Notes: generated from the letters alone by a model not told the origin. A DNA stretch of 64,000 nucleotides from an uncultured Clostridia bacterium (GCA_947624555.1 CANQKW010000001.1:124001-188000), one strand, 5' to 3'. Shown: positions 45,703 to 55,277, numbered from the stretch's first letter. Translations and numbers: made by a program.

Positions 45703-45740
45703 AAAATCTCACGCCCGCATATGGGCGTGAGAAGATTTTC
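45703..45740. terminator. Terminator after rplT
   Basis: CTCACGCCC, ATATGC, GGGCGTGAG, flanked by AAAATCT and ATTTTC so it can work on both strands. It follows the rplT stop by a few bases and separates infC-rpmI-rplT from the spoU-topA unit. Confidence 0.88.
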
Positions 45741-45744
45741 CTGA

Positions 45745-46098
45745 TTAGAGAGCAGCCTTAGCCTTTTCAGTAAGCGCCGTAAAGCCTGCCGCATCGTTGA
45801 CAGCGATTTCGGAAAGCATCTTTCTGTTGAGCGTAACATTTGCCTTTTTAAGACCGTTCATAAACGTAGAATAATTCATACCGTTCATCTTGCACGCAGC
45901 AGAAATTCTCGTAATCCACAGGCGTCTGAAATCTCTTTTCTTGAGCTTTCTGCCTACATAAGCATACTGTCCGCTCTTCATAACCGCCTCTTTTGCGGTC
46001 TTGAACAGTCTGCTCTTACCTCCCCAATAGCCCTTTGCGAGCTTCAGAGTCTTATTTCTTCTTTTTCTTGTGGCGAGTGCGCCTTTTACTCTTGCCAT
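45745..46098 (-). CDS. rplT: 50S ribosomal protein L20
   Basis: 117 residues: [24 protein letters not shown]..., [20 protein letters not shown]. Early 50S assembly protein and, in Bacillus, repressor of its own operon through the leader RNA. Last gene of infC-rpmI-rplT. Confidence 0.98.
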   Translation of the reverse strand: MARVKGALATRKRRNKTLKLAKGYWGGKSRLFKTAKEAVMKSGQYAYVGRKLKKRDFRRLWITRISAACKMNGMNYSTFMNGLKKANVTLNRKMLSEIAVNDAAGFTALTEKAKAAL

Positions 46099-46149
46099 TT
46101 CATTTTCCTCCTAAATTCAAGCTTTCAAACGCAAACCAGCGCATTCTTT

Positions 46150-46347
46150 TTATTTGTACGGGATAAGGCTCTTTACCTGAGCCACATTGGTGCAGTCCGC
46201 ATAAGCGCCTGCTCTCAGTCCTCTTTTACGCTTAGTTGTTTTCTTAGTCAGTATGTGGCGCTTGCCGCAGTGCTGCATTTTTACCTTACCGCTTCCCGTC
46301 AACTTAAAGCGTTTTTTAGCGCCGCTGTGTGTCTTAATCTTAGGCAT
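46150..46347 (-). CDS. rpmI: 50S ribosomal protein L35
   Basis: 65 residues: [21 protein letters not shown]... ending QVKSLIPYK. Standard L35; between infC and rplT. Confidence 0.98.
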   Translation of the reverse strand: MPKIKTHSGAKKRFKLTGSGKVKMQHCGKRHILTKKTTKRKRGLRAGAYADCTNVAQVKSLIPYK

Positions 46348-46396
46348 ATTTATTTCCTCCTTAAATATTTATCAAATTTATCAAGAACCTCTGCCG

Positions 46397-46912
46397 TTAC
46401 TTCTTGGGACTTAATACGACAGCATAGTTTCTTCCTTCGAGCTTTGAAGGCTTATCAGAGCCCCCGTACTCCGAAACCGCATCAATAAACTTCTTCATCA
46501 ATTCCTCGCCGAGATTTACGTGAGTAAGCTCTCTCATTCTTCTGAAACGAACCGTCACCTTAACCTTGTCGCCGCCCTGTAAAAACTTGATTGCATTCTT
46601 CACCTTGATATTGAAATCGTTGGTGTCGATATTAAGAGACATTTTGATTTCCTTAACGTCCGCAGTTTTCTGATTTTTCTTGGCTTCCTTCTCACGCTTG
46701 GTCTGCTCGAAACGGTATTTGCCGTAATCCATAATGCGGCAGACAGGGGGATTTGCCGTGGGAGAAATCATAACCAGGTCCAAATCCGCCTCGTAAGCCT
46801 TTTCAAGAGCCTCAGCCGATGACATTATGCCCAGCTGCTGCCCGTCGGCAGAAATGACGCGTATTTCCTTTTCACGGATATCCTCGTTGATGAGTTGTTC
46901 TTTAGTTGCGAT
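46397..46912 (-). CDS. infC: Translation initiation factor IF-3 with AUC start codon
   Basis: 171 residues when read from ATC at 46912-46910. The N-terminal domain starts [19 protein letters not shown], fully family-like, which proves coding upstream of the first ATG (46825). In this frame there is no ATG, GTG, TTG or CTG between the upstream stop and residue 29; AAGGCGGTG, an excellent ribosome site, lies 7 bases before the ATC. IF-3 genes with AUU/AUC starts are known to be autoregulated because IF-3 rejects such codons. C-terminal domain: INTDDFN-type [15 protein letters not shown] and [13 protein letters not shown]. Confidence 0.93.
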   Translation of the reverse strand: MATKEQLINEDIREKEIRVISADGQQLGIMSSAEALEKAYEADLDLVMISPTANPPVCRIMDYGKYRFEQTKREKEAKKNQKTADVKEIKMSLNIDTNDFNIKVKNAIKFLQGGDKVKVTVRFRRMRELTHVNLGEELMKKFIDAVSEYGGSDKPSKLEGRNYAVVLSPKK

Positions 46913-46971
46913 TTTAAAGCACCGCCTTCCTCTAAGTTACCTGTTATTCTCTGCATTAAGCAAGAAGTTAC

Positions 46972-47005
46972 GAATAAAATAAGCGTGAGCACAACACCCA
47001 CGCCT
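46972..47005 (-). terminator. Attenuator-like hairpin in the infC leader
   Basis: AGGCGTG pairs with CACGCTT (one G-T pair) around an 11-base loop, followed by ATTTTATT on the minus strand. It ends about 60 bases before the infC start and fits a transcription attenuator. Confidence 0.55.
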
Positions 47006-47101
47006 AACATATAACAAACCCGTAAGTTTATTTACATTAAACTACCGCACCTGACTGTATTCCTGCCGTTATCGCAAATCAACTGCCTGTGCAATCACAT
47101 A

Positions 47102-47143
47102 ATCTTCGTCTGCATTGATTTCATCTTCGTCCGTATTGACTTT
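47102..47143 (-). repeat. 21-bp tandem repeat in the infC leader
   Basis: Two units sharing 17 of 21 positions, each beginning ATCTTCGTC on the plus strand. On the minus strand an open frame without a start codon would read VNTDEDEINADEDYVI. Confidence 0.7.
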
Positions 47144-47198
47144 GACTTTAACGGCTGTCGTCGGTGGGTGAGAGTGTTTACTCTGCTTTGACTATGAT

Positions 47199-47227
47199 AT
47201 TATACAACACTTTTTTTGATTTGTCAA
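47199..47227 (-). promoter_or_regulatory. Sigma-A promoter of infC-rpmI-rplT
   Basis: Perfect TTGACA, 17 bp, TATAAT on the minus strand, divergent from the pdxK promoter 30 bases away. Confidence 0.93.
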
Positions 47228-47255
47228 GAGGTTTTTAAAATTTTTTTCAAATATG

Positions 47256-47284
47256 TTGATTTTTTTGAAAAAATGTGTTACAAT
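47256..47284 (+). promoter_or_regulatory. Promoter of the pyridoxal kinase gene
   Basis: TTGATT, 17 bp, TACAAT with extended -10 TG (TGTTACAAT), 40 bases before the ATG. Confidence 0.75.
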
Positions 47285-47324
47285 TACTTGTAAAATTATT
47301 TGCAAAATAAAGGAGATTTTAATT

Positions 47325-48164
47325 ATGGACTACAAAAGAATTTTAACCATTCAGGATATTTCCTGCGTCGGACAGTGCTCGCTTACGGCTGCGCTGCCGA
47401 TTTTGTCCGCCTGCGGACTTGAAACGGGCATTCTCCCTTCGGCTGTGCTTTCCAATCACACGGGCGGATTTTCGGGTTGGACATTTGCCGACCTGACCGA
47501 AGAAATGCCCAAAATCAAAGAGCAGTGGAAAAAAGAGAACATTGATTTTTCCGCTGTATACACGGGTTATTTGGGTTCGGCAAAGCAGATAGACTACGTT
47601 CTCGATATAGCAAAGGATTGCCTGAAGTCCGGCGGAAAGCTGATTTGCGACCCTGCTATGGCTGATAACGGAAAGCTTTACGCAGGATTTGACGATAATT
47701 TCGTTGAGTCTATGAAAAAGCTTGCGTTCAGAGCGGACATAATTCTCCCGAATATAACGGAGGCTTGCCTGCTGACAGGTATGGAATACCGTGAAAGCTA
47801 CGACAGAGATTATATTGACGAGCTTATCGGCAAGCTTTCCAAAAGCGGCGCAAAAACCATTGTTCTCACGGGGGTAAGTTTTAATCCCAAAACAACGGGA
47901 GTTTCTGTCTACGAAAACAACAAATACTCCTATTATGAGCACAGGAAGATAGCAGGCGGCTGCCACGGCACGGGAGATGTGTACGCATCTGCATTTACGG
48001 GCGCAGTCGAAAACGGAATGTCAGCCTATGACGCTGCGGTAATCGCCGCAGACTTCACGCTCTCCTGCATAGAAAATACTATTGACGACAAGAGTCACTG
48101 GTACGGAGTTAAATTTGAACCCGTTTTGGGCGAGCTTATAAAAGCATTGGGCATTAACTGCTGA
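47325..48164 (+). CDS. pdxY: Pyridoxal kinase (PdxY family)
   Basis: 279-residue ribokinase-family enzyme that phosphorylates vitamin B6. TIQDISCVGQCSLTAALPIL at the start, AVYTGYLGS, CDPAMADNGKLY and the catalytic GGCHGTGDVYAS. The ATG at 47325 follows AAAGGAG; upstream in-frame codons overlap the promoter. It overlaps the next gene by one base (TGATG). Confidence 0.9.
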   Translation: MDYKRILTIQDISCVGQCSLTAALPILSACGLETGILPSAVLSNHTGGFSGWTFADLTEEMPKIKEQWKKENIDFSAVYTGYLGSAKQIDYVLDIAKDCLKSGGKLICDPAMADNGKLYAGFDDNFVESMKKLAFRADIILPNITEACLLTGMEYRESYDRDYIDELIGKLSKSGAKTIVLTGVSFNPKTTGVSVYENNKYSYYEHRKIAGGCHGTGDVYASAFTGAVENGMSAYDAAVIAADFTLSCIENTIDDKSHWYGVKFEPVLGELIKALGINC

Positions 48165-49051
48165 TGTACAGTTTAAATCAGGTCGGAAAGCACACTTTTT
48201 ACGTAGACTCCTTTTCCAATATCGGCATTTTTGAGTATGACGGGAAATGCTGTTTCATAGACAGCGGCGGCGACGCAAGTTCGGCTCAGAAGGCGCTTTC
48301 CCTCGCAGAAGAGCGGGGGCTTGCTCTTGAAAAGGTTTTTCTTACCCACTCTCACGCCGACCATATAGGCGGTGCGGCTTTTCTTCGGGAAAAAACAGGC
48401 TGTTCGGTCTATGCGCCGGGGGTATGTGCGGCTCTTGTCGAAAACACATTTCTGACCCCTGTAACTCTTTTCGGCGGCTATCCTACGGAGGAAATGCGTT
48501 CAAGGCTGATAATGGGCGCTCCGTGCAGGTGTGAAAAGCTTTCGGAGAGCGTTCTTCCCGAAGGTCTGAAATATATCCGTACGGACGGACACGATTTTGA
48601 GCAGGCAGCTTTCGGCACAAGCGACGGAGTATGGTTTTGTGCGGACAGCGTCGTGGGAGAGCAAATCCTCGAAAAATACAAAATAGCATTCGTCCATAAC
48701 GTTGAAGAGCATTTAAAATCCCTCGAAAAGGTCAAAAACTTAAAGGGCAGGCTTTTCGTTCCCTCTCACGACAGCCCTTGCGAGGATATAAAGCCGCTCG
48801 CAGAAAAAAATATCGGGAATGTTTATTCCGTCTGCGATATGGTAAAAAAATTCTGCAAAGACGGCGTTTCAGTCGACGAGCTGCTGGAAAGCATTTTTTC
48901 GGCGCTTAATATAAAGCTTTATCTCACGCAGTACGAGCTTATCGGTCAGACCGCACGAAGTTACCTCTCCTACCTTAAAAAAACAGGCGAGATAGAGTGC
49001 GTCTATAAAGGTTCAAAGCTGCTGTGGAGAACCGCCGCAAAAAGCTCTTGA
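48164..49051 (+). CDS. MBL-fold metallohydrolase
   Basis: 295 residues. Metallo-beta-lactamase fold with zinc motif THSHADHIGG (about 60-69), a second-site GHDF His, CADSVVG Asp and VPSHDSP His; all ligands present. The last 80 residues look like a winged-helix-type domain (LTQYELIGQTARSYLSYLKKTGEIE). Substrate unknown; coupled to pdxY. Confidence 0.85.
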   Translation: MYSLNQVGKHTFYVDSFSNIGIFEYDGKCCFIDSGGDASSAQKALSLAEERGLALEKVFLTHSHADHIGGAAFLREKTGCSVYAPGVCAALVENTFLTPVTLFGGYPTEEMRSRLIMGAPCRCEKLSESVLPEGLKYIRTDGHDFEQAAFGTSDGVWFCADSVVGEQILEKYKIAFVHNVEEHLKSLEKVKNLKGRLFVPSHDSPCEDIKPLAEKNIGNVYSVCDMVKKFCKDGVSVDELLESIFSALNIKLYLTQYELIGQTARSYLSYLKKTGEIECVYKGSKLLWRTAAKSS

Positions 49052-49076
49052 CAAAATCTGCAAAAAGTGTTATAAT
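49048..49076 (+). promoter_or_regulatory. Sigma-A promoter of the pheS-pheT T-box transcript
   Basis: Perfect TTGACA, 17 bp, TATAAT with extended -10 (TGTTATAAT). The -35 box overlaps the TGA of the MBL gene. Confidence 0.94.
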
Positions 49077-49082
49077 TATTCT

Positions 49083-49347
49083 GTTGTTTATTCAAAAAGG
49101 CTGTGAAAGCGTTTAAGTAGGGGATTTTTCCGTCATCAGAGAGAGGTGCGTTTGCTGTGAGCATCTTGTCGGGTCATCTTGCGAATTTCAGCGCCGGAGC
49201 TGCTCACGAGAAACTAAGTGAGACGTTTGCTGCGTTAAAGCGTTATTAAGAGCGGAGATTTTCTCCGAATACGGGTGGTACCGCGGAATGATATTTCGTC
49301 CCGACCAAAGCAATGCGTTTTTCCGTTGCAGGGGTCGGGATAATTTA
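49083..49347 (+). ncRNA. T-box leader (Phe) of pheS-pheT
   Basis: A T-box riboswitch: T-box sequence GGGTGGTACCGCGG at 49273-49286, a long stem I region 49106-49215 containing GCGAATTTCAG, where TTC at 49187-49189 is the likely Phe specifier, and a competing terminator TCCCGACC/GGTCGGGA (49299-49340) followed by TAATTTATT. Uncharged tRNA-Phe should favour read-through into pheS. Confidence 0.95.
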
Positions 49348-49375
49348 TTGCAATTTTTTGAAAAGGAGTAAATAT

Positions 49376-50395
49376 ATGAAGGATTTCAGCGAAATCAAGG
49401 AACAGGTCAAAGCGAAAATCGACGAAGTCACAGACGGTTCTTCACTTTCGGATTTCTGGCAGAGCTTTCTTGGAAAAGCAGGTGTAATTCAAGGACTTAT
49501 GAAGGAAATGAAAAACGTTCCTCCCGAAGAAAAGCCTCTTTTCGGAAAGGCTGTAAACGATGTCCGTGAGTGGGCGCAGGAGCTTTACCGTGAAAAGCAG
49601 GAAGAAATCAAACAGATTGAATTAAAGCATCGATATGAAAAAGAGGCAGTAGACGTTACTCTTCCTGCGTTTAGCGGCAGCACGGGCAATCTCCACCCGA
49701 TAACCCTTATAAAACAGCAGATGATAGACGTTTTTGCCGGAATGGGCTTTGAGATTTTTGAAGGTCCCGAAATAGAGGACGACGATCACAATTTCACCCG
49801 TCTTAACGTTCTCAAAGACCACCCGTCGCGTGATATGCAAGATACATTCTGGCTTACGGAGGATTTGCTCCTGAGGACTCACACTTCCCCCGGACAGATA
49901 AGAACAATGGATACTCACAAGCCGCCCATAAAGGTGCTTGTACCGGGTAAGGTTTTCCGCTCAGACAGCGACGCTACGCACTCCCCTATGTTTTCGCAAA
50001 TGGAGGGTCTTGTCGTAGATAAGGGAATAACCCTATGCGATTTGCAGGGAATGTTGGACAAATTTGTCGGAGAGATCTTCGGCAGCGGCACAAAAACACG
50101 TTTAAGACCGTCTTATTTTCCTTTCACAGAGCCTTCCGTTGAGGTAGACGTTTCCTGTTTCGAATGCGGAGGAAAAGGCTGCTCCCTGTGCAAGGGAACA
50201 GGCTGGATAGAAGTATTGGGCGGCGGCGTTGTAAACAAGAAAGTCCTTGAAAACTGCGGCATAGACAGCGAAATTTATTCGGGTCTTGCATTCGGTATAG
50301 GAATTGAACGTATCACAATGCTTAAATACGGCATTTCAAATATGGGCGTACTGTTCCGCAACGAAATGGATTTCTTGGAACAGTTTAAGGCGTAA
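49376..50395 (+). CDS. pheS: Phenylalanyl-tRNA synthetase alpha subunit
   Basis: 339 residues: N-terminal coiled coil, then [49 protein letters not shown] and [14 protein letters not shown]. It has a small Cys cluster [19 protein letters not shown], normal for the family. The ATG at 49376 follows AAAAGGAG. Confidence 0.97.
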   Translation: MKDFSEIKEQVKAKIDEVTDGSSLSDFWQSFLGKAGVIQGLMKEMKNVPPEEKPLFGKAVNDVREWAQELYREKQEEIKQIELKHRYEKEAVDVTLPAFSGSTGNLHPITLIKQQMIDVFAGMGFEIFEGPEIEDDDHNFTRLNVLKDHPSRDMQDTFWLTEDLLLRTHTSPGQIRTMDTHKPPIKVLVPGKVFRSDSDATHSPMFSQMEGLVVDKGITLCDLQGMLDKFVGEIFGSGTKTRLRPSYFPFTEPSVEVDVSCFECGGKGCSLCKGTGWIEVLGGGVVNKKVLENCGIDSEIYSGLAFGIGIERITMLKYGISNMGVLFRNEMDFLEQFKA

Positions 50396-50407
50396 GGGGG
50401 ATTGAAA

Positions 50408-52813
50408 ATGAAGATTTTACAAAGTTGGCTTAAAGAATATGTCGATATAGATATTCCTGCGGAAAAGCTCGTTGAAAAGCTCTTCGGTTCGGGTTTCGAG
50501 GTAGAAGAAACGATTTATTTGGGCAAGGATATTGAAAAAATCGTTGTCGGAGAAGTCACCTCTATCGAAAAATACGAAGGAACACACCTCTATATATGTC
50601 ACGTAAACTGCGGCTCTTACGGCGAGGACAACCTCATTTTGACAGGTGCGGACAATGTTTTCAAGGGAGCAAAGGTCCCTGCGGCTGTTGTCGGAGCAAA
50701 ACTCCCGAACGGTCTGGAAATTCAGCCGCGCAAAATGAAGGATATGATGAGCTACGGTATGCTCTGTTCGGGCGGAGAGCTTGGCATTGACGACAACTGG
50801 ATAAAGGGTGCGGACGTAAACGGAATTTTAATTCTTCCCCAAGACGCTCCTGTCGGCGAGGATATTGTAAAATATCTTGAGCTTGACGACTATGTTTTTG
50901 ATATTTCAATTACCGCAAACCGCCCCGACTGTCAGTCTGTCTTAGGTATTGCAAGAGAAGTCGCAGCATTTCTGAGAAAGCCGCTCAAAGAGCCTGATTA
51001 CAGCTATAATCCCACCGAAATCACAAAGGACGAAATCTCCGTCGAGGTCATAGACAAAGACCTTTGCCCTCGCTATCTGGGTCATTATATTTACGATGTA
51101 AAGCATTTTGAAAGCCCTCAATGGATGAAACGCAGGCTCTCCGTATGCGGTTTCGGCGCAATTGACGCTATCGTTGATATAACCAACTACGTTCTTCTGG
51201 AAATCGGTCAGCCAATGCACGCTTACGACCTCGATACTCTTGATGGAAAATCTATCGTTGTAAGACGTGCGAAAAACGGCGAAAAAATTGTCACTCTTGA
51301 TGAAAAGGAACGTCTGCTCACCCCCGAAAACCTGCTGATCTGCGACAAGGAAAAAGGCGTCGGACTTGCGGGAATTATGGGCGGTCTTAATTCCGAAATT
51401 GAGCCGACTACAAGTGAAATACTCCTTGAAGCCGCAAAATTCCGCCGTGACAACGTAAGAAAAACGTCCCGCTCGTTGGGACTTCACACCGACGCTGCCG
51501 CTCGCTTTGAAAAGGGCGTCGACGAATACGGCGTTGAAAAGGGTATGGAAAGAGCGCTTAATCTTGCGGAAAAACTTGGATGTGCAAAAGTCGGAAAATC
51601 TCACTTTGACGTTACCGCAGGCGAAAACACAGGTTCAAGAAAGTTTGATGTTACCGTTGAAAAGATAAATTCAGTTTTAGGAATTGAAGTTCCCCAAAGC
51701 GAAATCGTAAGCATTTTAAAAGCGCTTGCATTTGAAGTTTCCGAAAACGGCACAACTCTTACCGTCACCGTTCCTCGCTACCGTGAGGACGTTGAAAATT
51801 ACCAGGATATTGCCGAAGAAGTCATCAGAGAATACGGCTACGACAAGGTCGTTCCCACATTCCTTAAAACAGCAGAAGTAACAAGCGGCGGACTGAACTA
51901 TCTTCAGGCCAAAGAGCTCTCGGTCAAGAAATATTTCTGTTCAATGGGATTTTACGAGATACAGACGCTTGCTATGTACTCTTCCAGAGAGCTTGATATG
52001 CTGCTTTTGCCCGAAGATGCTCCCGAAAGAAAATGCATAGAACTGCTTAATCCTATCACGGACAATCTCTCGATAATGAGAACGAATATGTCCCCTTGTA
52101 TGATCAACGTTATTGCGGACAACGTTAAAAACGACCGCTCCGAGGGACGTTTCTTCGAGCTTGCAAACATTTATCTTCCCAAAAGCCTGCCGCTCACCGA
52201 GGCACCCGAAGAGCGCAAAATTCTCTGTTTGGGCGCATTCGGCGCAAACGAAAGCTTTTTCACGGTAAAGGCTGCTATCGAAAGTTTTGCTTTGACAAAC
52301 GGTCTTGATTTACGCTTTGAAAGAGGCGAAAGGAGCTACCTCCACCCGGGCATTACCGCCGACATCTTCTGCGAAAACAGGAAAATCGGCGTTATCGGCA
52401 AGCTGAAATACGAAATAATCGACTCGCTTAATATTGCGGAGGGCAAGAAATCCGACCTTAATATCATTCTTGCGGAAATTGATTACAGCGCCGTTCAGGA
52501 GCTTTACAAGAAAGAGATAAAATACACTCCCGACAACGGTTTTGCGAAAATCAAGCGTGATTTGTCGCTCATTCTTGACAAGAAAACGCTCTGCGTTGAG
52601 GTCGAGGACGAGATAAAATCCGCAAGCGGTCTTGTTTCAAGCGTTTCCCTCTTCGACCATTACGAGAATGAAAAGTTAGGTTTCGGCAAAAAGAGCCTAT
52701 CCTTCTCAATAACATTTGCCGATAAAGCGGACGTCACCGATGAACAGGCGGACTCCGAAATGGAAAAAATCATTTCAAATCTTAGCGAAAAAATCGGCGC
52801 TGTCAGAAGATAA
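50408..52813 (+). CDS. pheT: Phenylalanyl-tRNA synthetase beta subunit
   Basis: 801 residues: N-terminal EMAP/tRNA-binding domain (VVGEVTSIEKYEGTHLYIC), B3/B4 editing domain (PDCQSVLGIAREVAAFL), B5 and C-terminal ferredoxin-like FDX-ACB domain. Full length. ATG at 50408 is 6 bases after GGGGGA; a TTG two codons earlier is possible. Confidence 0.97.
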   Translation: MKILQSWLKEYVDIDIPAEKLVEKLFGSGFEVEETIYLGKDIEKIVVGEVTSIEKYEGTHLYICHVNCGSYGEDNLILTGADNVFKGAKVPAAVVGAKLPNGLEIQPRKMKDMMSYGMLCSGGELGIDDNWIKGADVNGILILPQDAPVGEDIVKYLELDDYVFDISITANRPDCQSVLGIAREVAAFLRKPLKEPDYSYNPTEITKDEISVEVIDKDLCPRYLGHYIYDVKHFESPQWMKRRLSVCGFGAIDAIVDITNYVLLEIGQPMHAYDLDTLDGKSIVVRRAKNGEKIVTLDEKERLLTPENLLICDKEKGVGLAGIMGGLNSEIEPTTSEILLEAAKFRRDNVRKTSRSLGLHTDAAARFEKGVDEYGVEKGMERALNLAEKLGCAKVGKSHFDVTAGENTGSRKFDVTVEKINSVLGIEVPQSEIVSILKALAFEVSENGTTLTVTVPRYREDVENYQDIAEEVIREYGYDKVVPTFLKTAEVTSGGLNYLQAKELSVKKYFCSMGFYEIQTLAMYSSRELDMLLLPEDAPERKCIELLNPITDNLSIMRTNMSPCMINVIADNVKNDRSEGRFFELANIYLPKSLPLTEAPEERKILCLGAFGANESFFTVKAAIESFALTNGLDLRFERGERSYLHPGITADIFCENRKIGVIGKLKYEIIDSLNIAEGKKSDLNIILAEIDYSAVQELYKKEIKYTPDNGFAKIKRDLSLILDKKTLCVEVEDEIKSASGLVSSVSLFDHYENEKLGFGKKSLSFSITFADKADVTDEQADSEMEKIISNLSEKIGAVRR

Positions 52814-52827
52814 ATCTAAAATCCGAT

Positions 52828-52877
52828 AAAAAAACTCCTTTCACAAGGCAAAAAGCCCGAAGAAAGGAGATTTTTTT
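52828..52877. terminator. Bidirectional terminator between pheT and the hybrid kinase
   Basis: CTCCTTTC/GAAAGGAG stem enclosing an AAGGC..GCCC sub-hairpin, with A-run on the left and T7 on the right. Serves pheT and the convergent hybrid kinase gene. Confidence 0.9.
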
Positions 52878-52894
52878 CATTTGTACAAATACAG

Positions 52895-55177
52895 TTATTC
52901 GTTGGGAAATTTGTTCAAAAACAGACGAATTTTGTCCAGAACGTCTGCGTACATTTCCATAAGCTCGTCGTGAACCATTTTAACATACCCTATATCGCCG
53001 TTCTTTATCGCAAGCTCTGATGCTCTTGCTCTTTCCGAAAGACCCTCCAGACCTATCGTCATTGAAGTACTTTTAAGAGAGTGAGCATTTACACGATACC
53101 CCTCGAAATCCTCATTCTTTATCTGCTCCTGCATTTCCTGATACCGCCTGCTGAGCCCGTATGTCTTTAGTACCTCGATATAAAACTCCACGCTGCCGCA
53201 GCAGTATTGCAAAGCGATATTCAGATTTATCTGCGGAAGTAATTCAACAAGCGGCGTCAGAACATTCTTATCCGAAGAGTCACTGTACTGCTGTTCTTCT
53301 GATTTTTCTTCATTCACAGTTACAAGTTCGGGCGGCAGATATTTCTTAATGGTTTCTTCAAGCGTCTTACCACGGACAGGCTTTGACAGATAGTCCGCAA
53401 ATCCGACGTTCATATACTTCTCTCTTATGCCCGCAAGAGCGTTTGCAGTCAGCATAATAACGGGAGTTTGCGAATTGAGCGTTTTCTCGTCCGCACGCAG
53501 CTTTCCGTAAGCCTCAACGCCGTCCATCTGAGGCATCATATGATCCATTAAAATCAGATCATACTTGTTTTTCTCGCAAAGCTCAATTGCCTCTGCACCG
53601 CTCATAGCAGTATCAATCTGCACCTTAGTTTCCTTGAGCATATTCTTGATAACCAGCAAATTTACATACAAATCATCGACAGCAAGAATATGTGCGTCGG
53701 GCGCCTCAAAGCTGTGGGTATAGCTGTAATCGTCCGTCTGTGCATAGCTGAGATTGATAAGTCCGACAGGCGAGTCCTCAACCACTTCCTGCGGAATTTC
53801 TATCGAGAACGTACTTCCCTCTTTCAGCTTACTTTCTACGTTAATTTCGCCGCTCATAAGCTCCAAAAGGTGCTTTACGATAGTAAGTCCGAGACCTGTG
53901 CCCTCAATATTGCGGTTATGTATCAAATCAAGACGCTTAAACTGATGAAACAGATTATTCAGATTATCCTCTGAAATGCCTATTCCCGTATCGGAAACAG
54001 CCACTTTCAGGAAAAATACGCCGTCCTTTTTCGCTCCCGTAATCGAAAGCGTTACCGTGCCTTTTTCGGTATATTTTATGCCGTTCGTCATCAGATTTAC
54101 GATAATCTGACGTATTCTCAGCTCATCGCCTCTCAAAAGATGAGGAAGTTCTTCATCGCACTCGACTTTAAGCTCCAGACCTTTTTTGGCTGCCCTCGAC
54201 GCAGACATATTGTAGCAGTCGTTTATCAGCGAAGAAACATCATAAACCGTCGGAACGATTTCGACCTGACCCGACTCTATTTTTGAAATATCCAGAACAT
54301 CGTTTATCAGAGAGAGCAAAAGATTTCCCGACGACTGTATGCTCAGCGCATAATCACGGATAGCCGTTCTGTGCTCCTCACGGAGTATCATCTCGTTCAT
54401 TCCGAGAATAGCGTTTATCGGCGTTCTTATTTCGTGGGACATATTTGCCAGATAATCCGACTTAGCCCGGCTTGCGTGAATAGCCTCGTGCCGTGACCTA
54501 ACAGCCTCATCGGCAATCTCCGTGAGCTTTATCCTCTGCTCATTTATCATAACTATCATAATCTGAGCCGCAATCTCAGCGAAAACGACCGCCGCCGCAG
54601 CAGCAACGATCTCCGTGAAAAGACCCTCGACATATCCCGAAACGTATCTCGTGACAGCCGATATTCCTACCCCGGCAAGAGAACAAAAAAGCACAGCTAG
54701 CGTAATTCCTCTGCTGCAAAAAACGACAGAAACAAGCACAGGCACGCACAAAGCCGTAACAATATTGCAAACGGAATAATGAAAAGCCGACGCTGTAATC
54801 AAAATTGCAGATATTACCAGAACCGAAAGCGCATTCAAAGCAGCCGCACGAACATTCTTCATGCTTATAACAAACCGTTCCGCAATCAGTATTAACGCAT
54901 TTATTCCCGACGGCAGGATAAGCTGCGTCAGATAATCAAATTCTCTGCCATTGACCGCACAGAAAATCACACCTGCGATTTCGCAGGCTATTACAAACAA
55001 AGCAAGTCCGACCGAATAAATAAAAAGCTTTGCTCTCCAAACGACAAAATCGGGAACAAATTTGATATTGATACCCGAAGAGAGTTCTTTTCCATCATCG
55101 GACACGCCAAAATCCCCCCCGTCCGCAGGAGGCGGCAAAGTTTCTGAAACATTCTGCTTACTTACATATTTTTCCAT
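52895..55177 (-). CDS. Hybrid histidine kinase (membrane-HisKA-HATPase-REC-HPt)
   Basis: 760 residues. About six helices (46-212), a linker helix, HisKA with NMSHEIRTPINAILGMNEM (His248), HATPase (NLMTNGIKYTEKG, DTGIGI, GTGLGLTIV), receiver (AVDD about 499-502, Asp545 in LMDHMMPQMDG, SKPV Lys) and a C-terminal HPt with AHSLKSTSMTIG (His699). All phosphorelay residues are present. Ribosome site TTTGGAG. Its layout and the APDAHILAVDD linker are shared with the kinase at 55932-58205, so the two are paralogues. Confidence 0.93.
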   Translation of the reverse strand: MEKYVSKQNVSETLPPPADGGDFGVSDDGKELSSGINIKFVPDFVVWRAKLFIYSVGLALFVIACEIAGVIFCAVNGREFDYLTQLILPSGINALILIAERFVISMKNVRAAALNALSVLVISAILITASAFHYSVCNIVTALCVPVLVSVVFCSRGITLAVLFCSLAGVGISAVTRYVSGYVEGLFTEIVAAAAAVVFAEIAAQIMIVMINEQRIKLTEIADEAVRSRHEAIHASRAKSDYLANMSHEIRTPINAILGMNEMILREEHRTAIRDYALSIQSSGNLLLSLINDVLDISKIESGQVEIVPTVYDVSSLINDCYNMSASRAAKKGLELKVECDEELPHLLRGDELRIRQIIVNLMTNGIKYTEKGTVTLSITGAKKDGVFFLKVAVSDTGIGISEDNLNNLFHQFKRLDLIHNRNIEGTGLGLTIVKHLLELMSGEINVESKLKEGSTFSIEIPQEVVEDSPVGLINLSYAQTDDYSYTHSFEAPDAHILAVDDLYVNLLVIKNMLKETKVQIDTAMSGAEAIELCEKNKYDLILMDHMMPQMDGVEAYGKLRADEKTLNSQTPVIMLTANALAGIREKYMNVGFADYLSKPVRGKTLEETIKKYLPPELVTVNEEKSEEQQYSDSSDKNVLTPLVELLPQINLNIALQYCCGSVEFYIEVLKTYGLSRRYQEMQEQIKNEDFEGYRVNAHSLKSTSMTIGLEGLSERARASELAIKNGDIGYVKMVHDELMEMYADVLDKIRLFLNKFPNE

Positions 55178-55248
55178 ATGATGAAGTACTCCAAAAATAA
55201 TTAGTCCAACCGATAAATAATTTAACAGTGAAATTTATAGTTATATCT

Positions 55249-55277
55249 ATTATAACATTTATTTTTGTTCTCGTCAA
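55249..55277 (-). promoter_or_regulatory. Promoter of the minus-strand hybrid kinase
   Basis: TTGACG, 17 bp, TATAAT with extended -10 TG (TGTTATAAT). The 323-base intergenic region is very AT-rich; apart from this promoter and the one at 55411-55439 nothing further was seen in it. Confidence 0.8.

Larger units (their letters stand above)
46913..47198 (-). promoter_or_regulatory. Long leader of infC-rpmI-rplT (candidate L20/IF-3 control region)
   Basis: About 280 bases between promoter and infC start. It contains a terminator-like hairpin (46981-47005) and a 21-bp tandem repeat (47102-47143). In Bacillus the equivalent leader is bound by L20 to cause termination; that mechanism is expected but not shown here. 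Confidence 0.7.

Noticed and set aside
46825-47010. 61-codon minus-strand frame starting in the infC leader
   Set aside because: It overlaps the attenuator hairpin and the infC start in another frame; ribosome signals point to infC at 46912.
47343-47966. 207-codon minus-strand frame opposite pdxY
   Set aside because: Antisense of a clear kinase gene; no motif or ribosome site.
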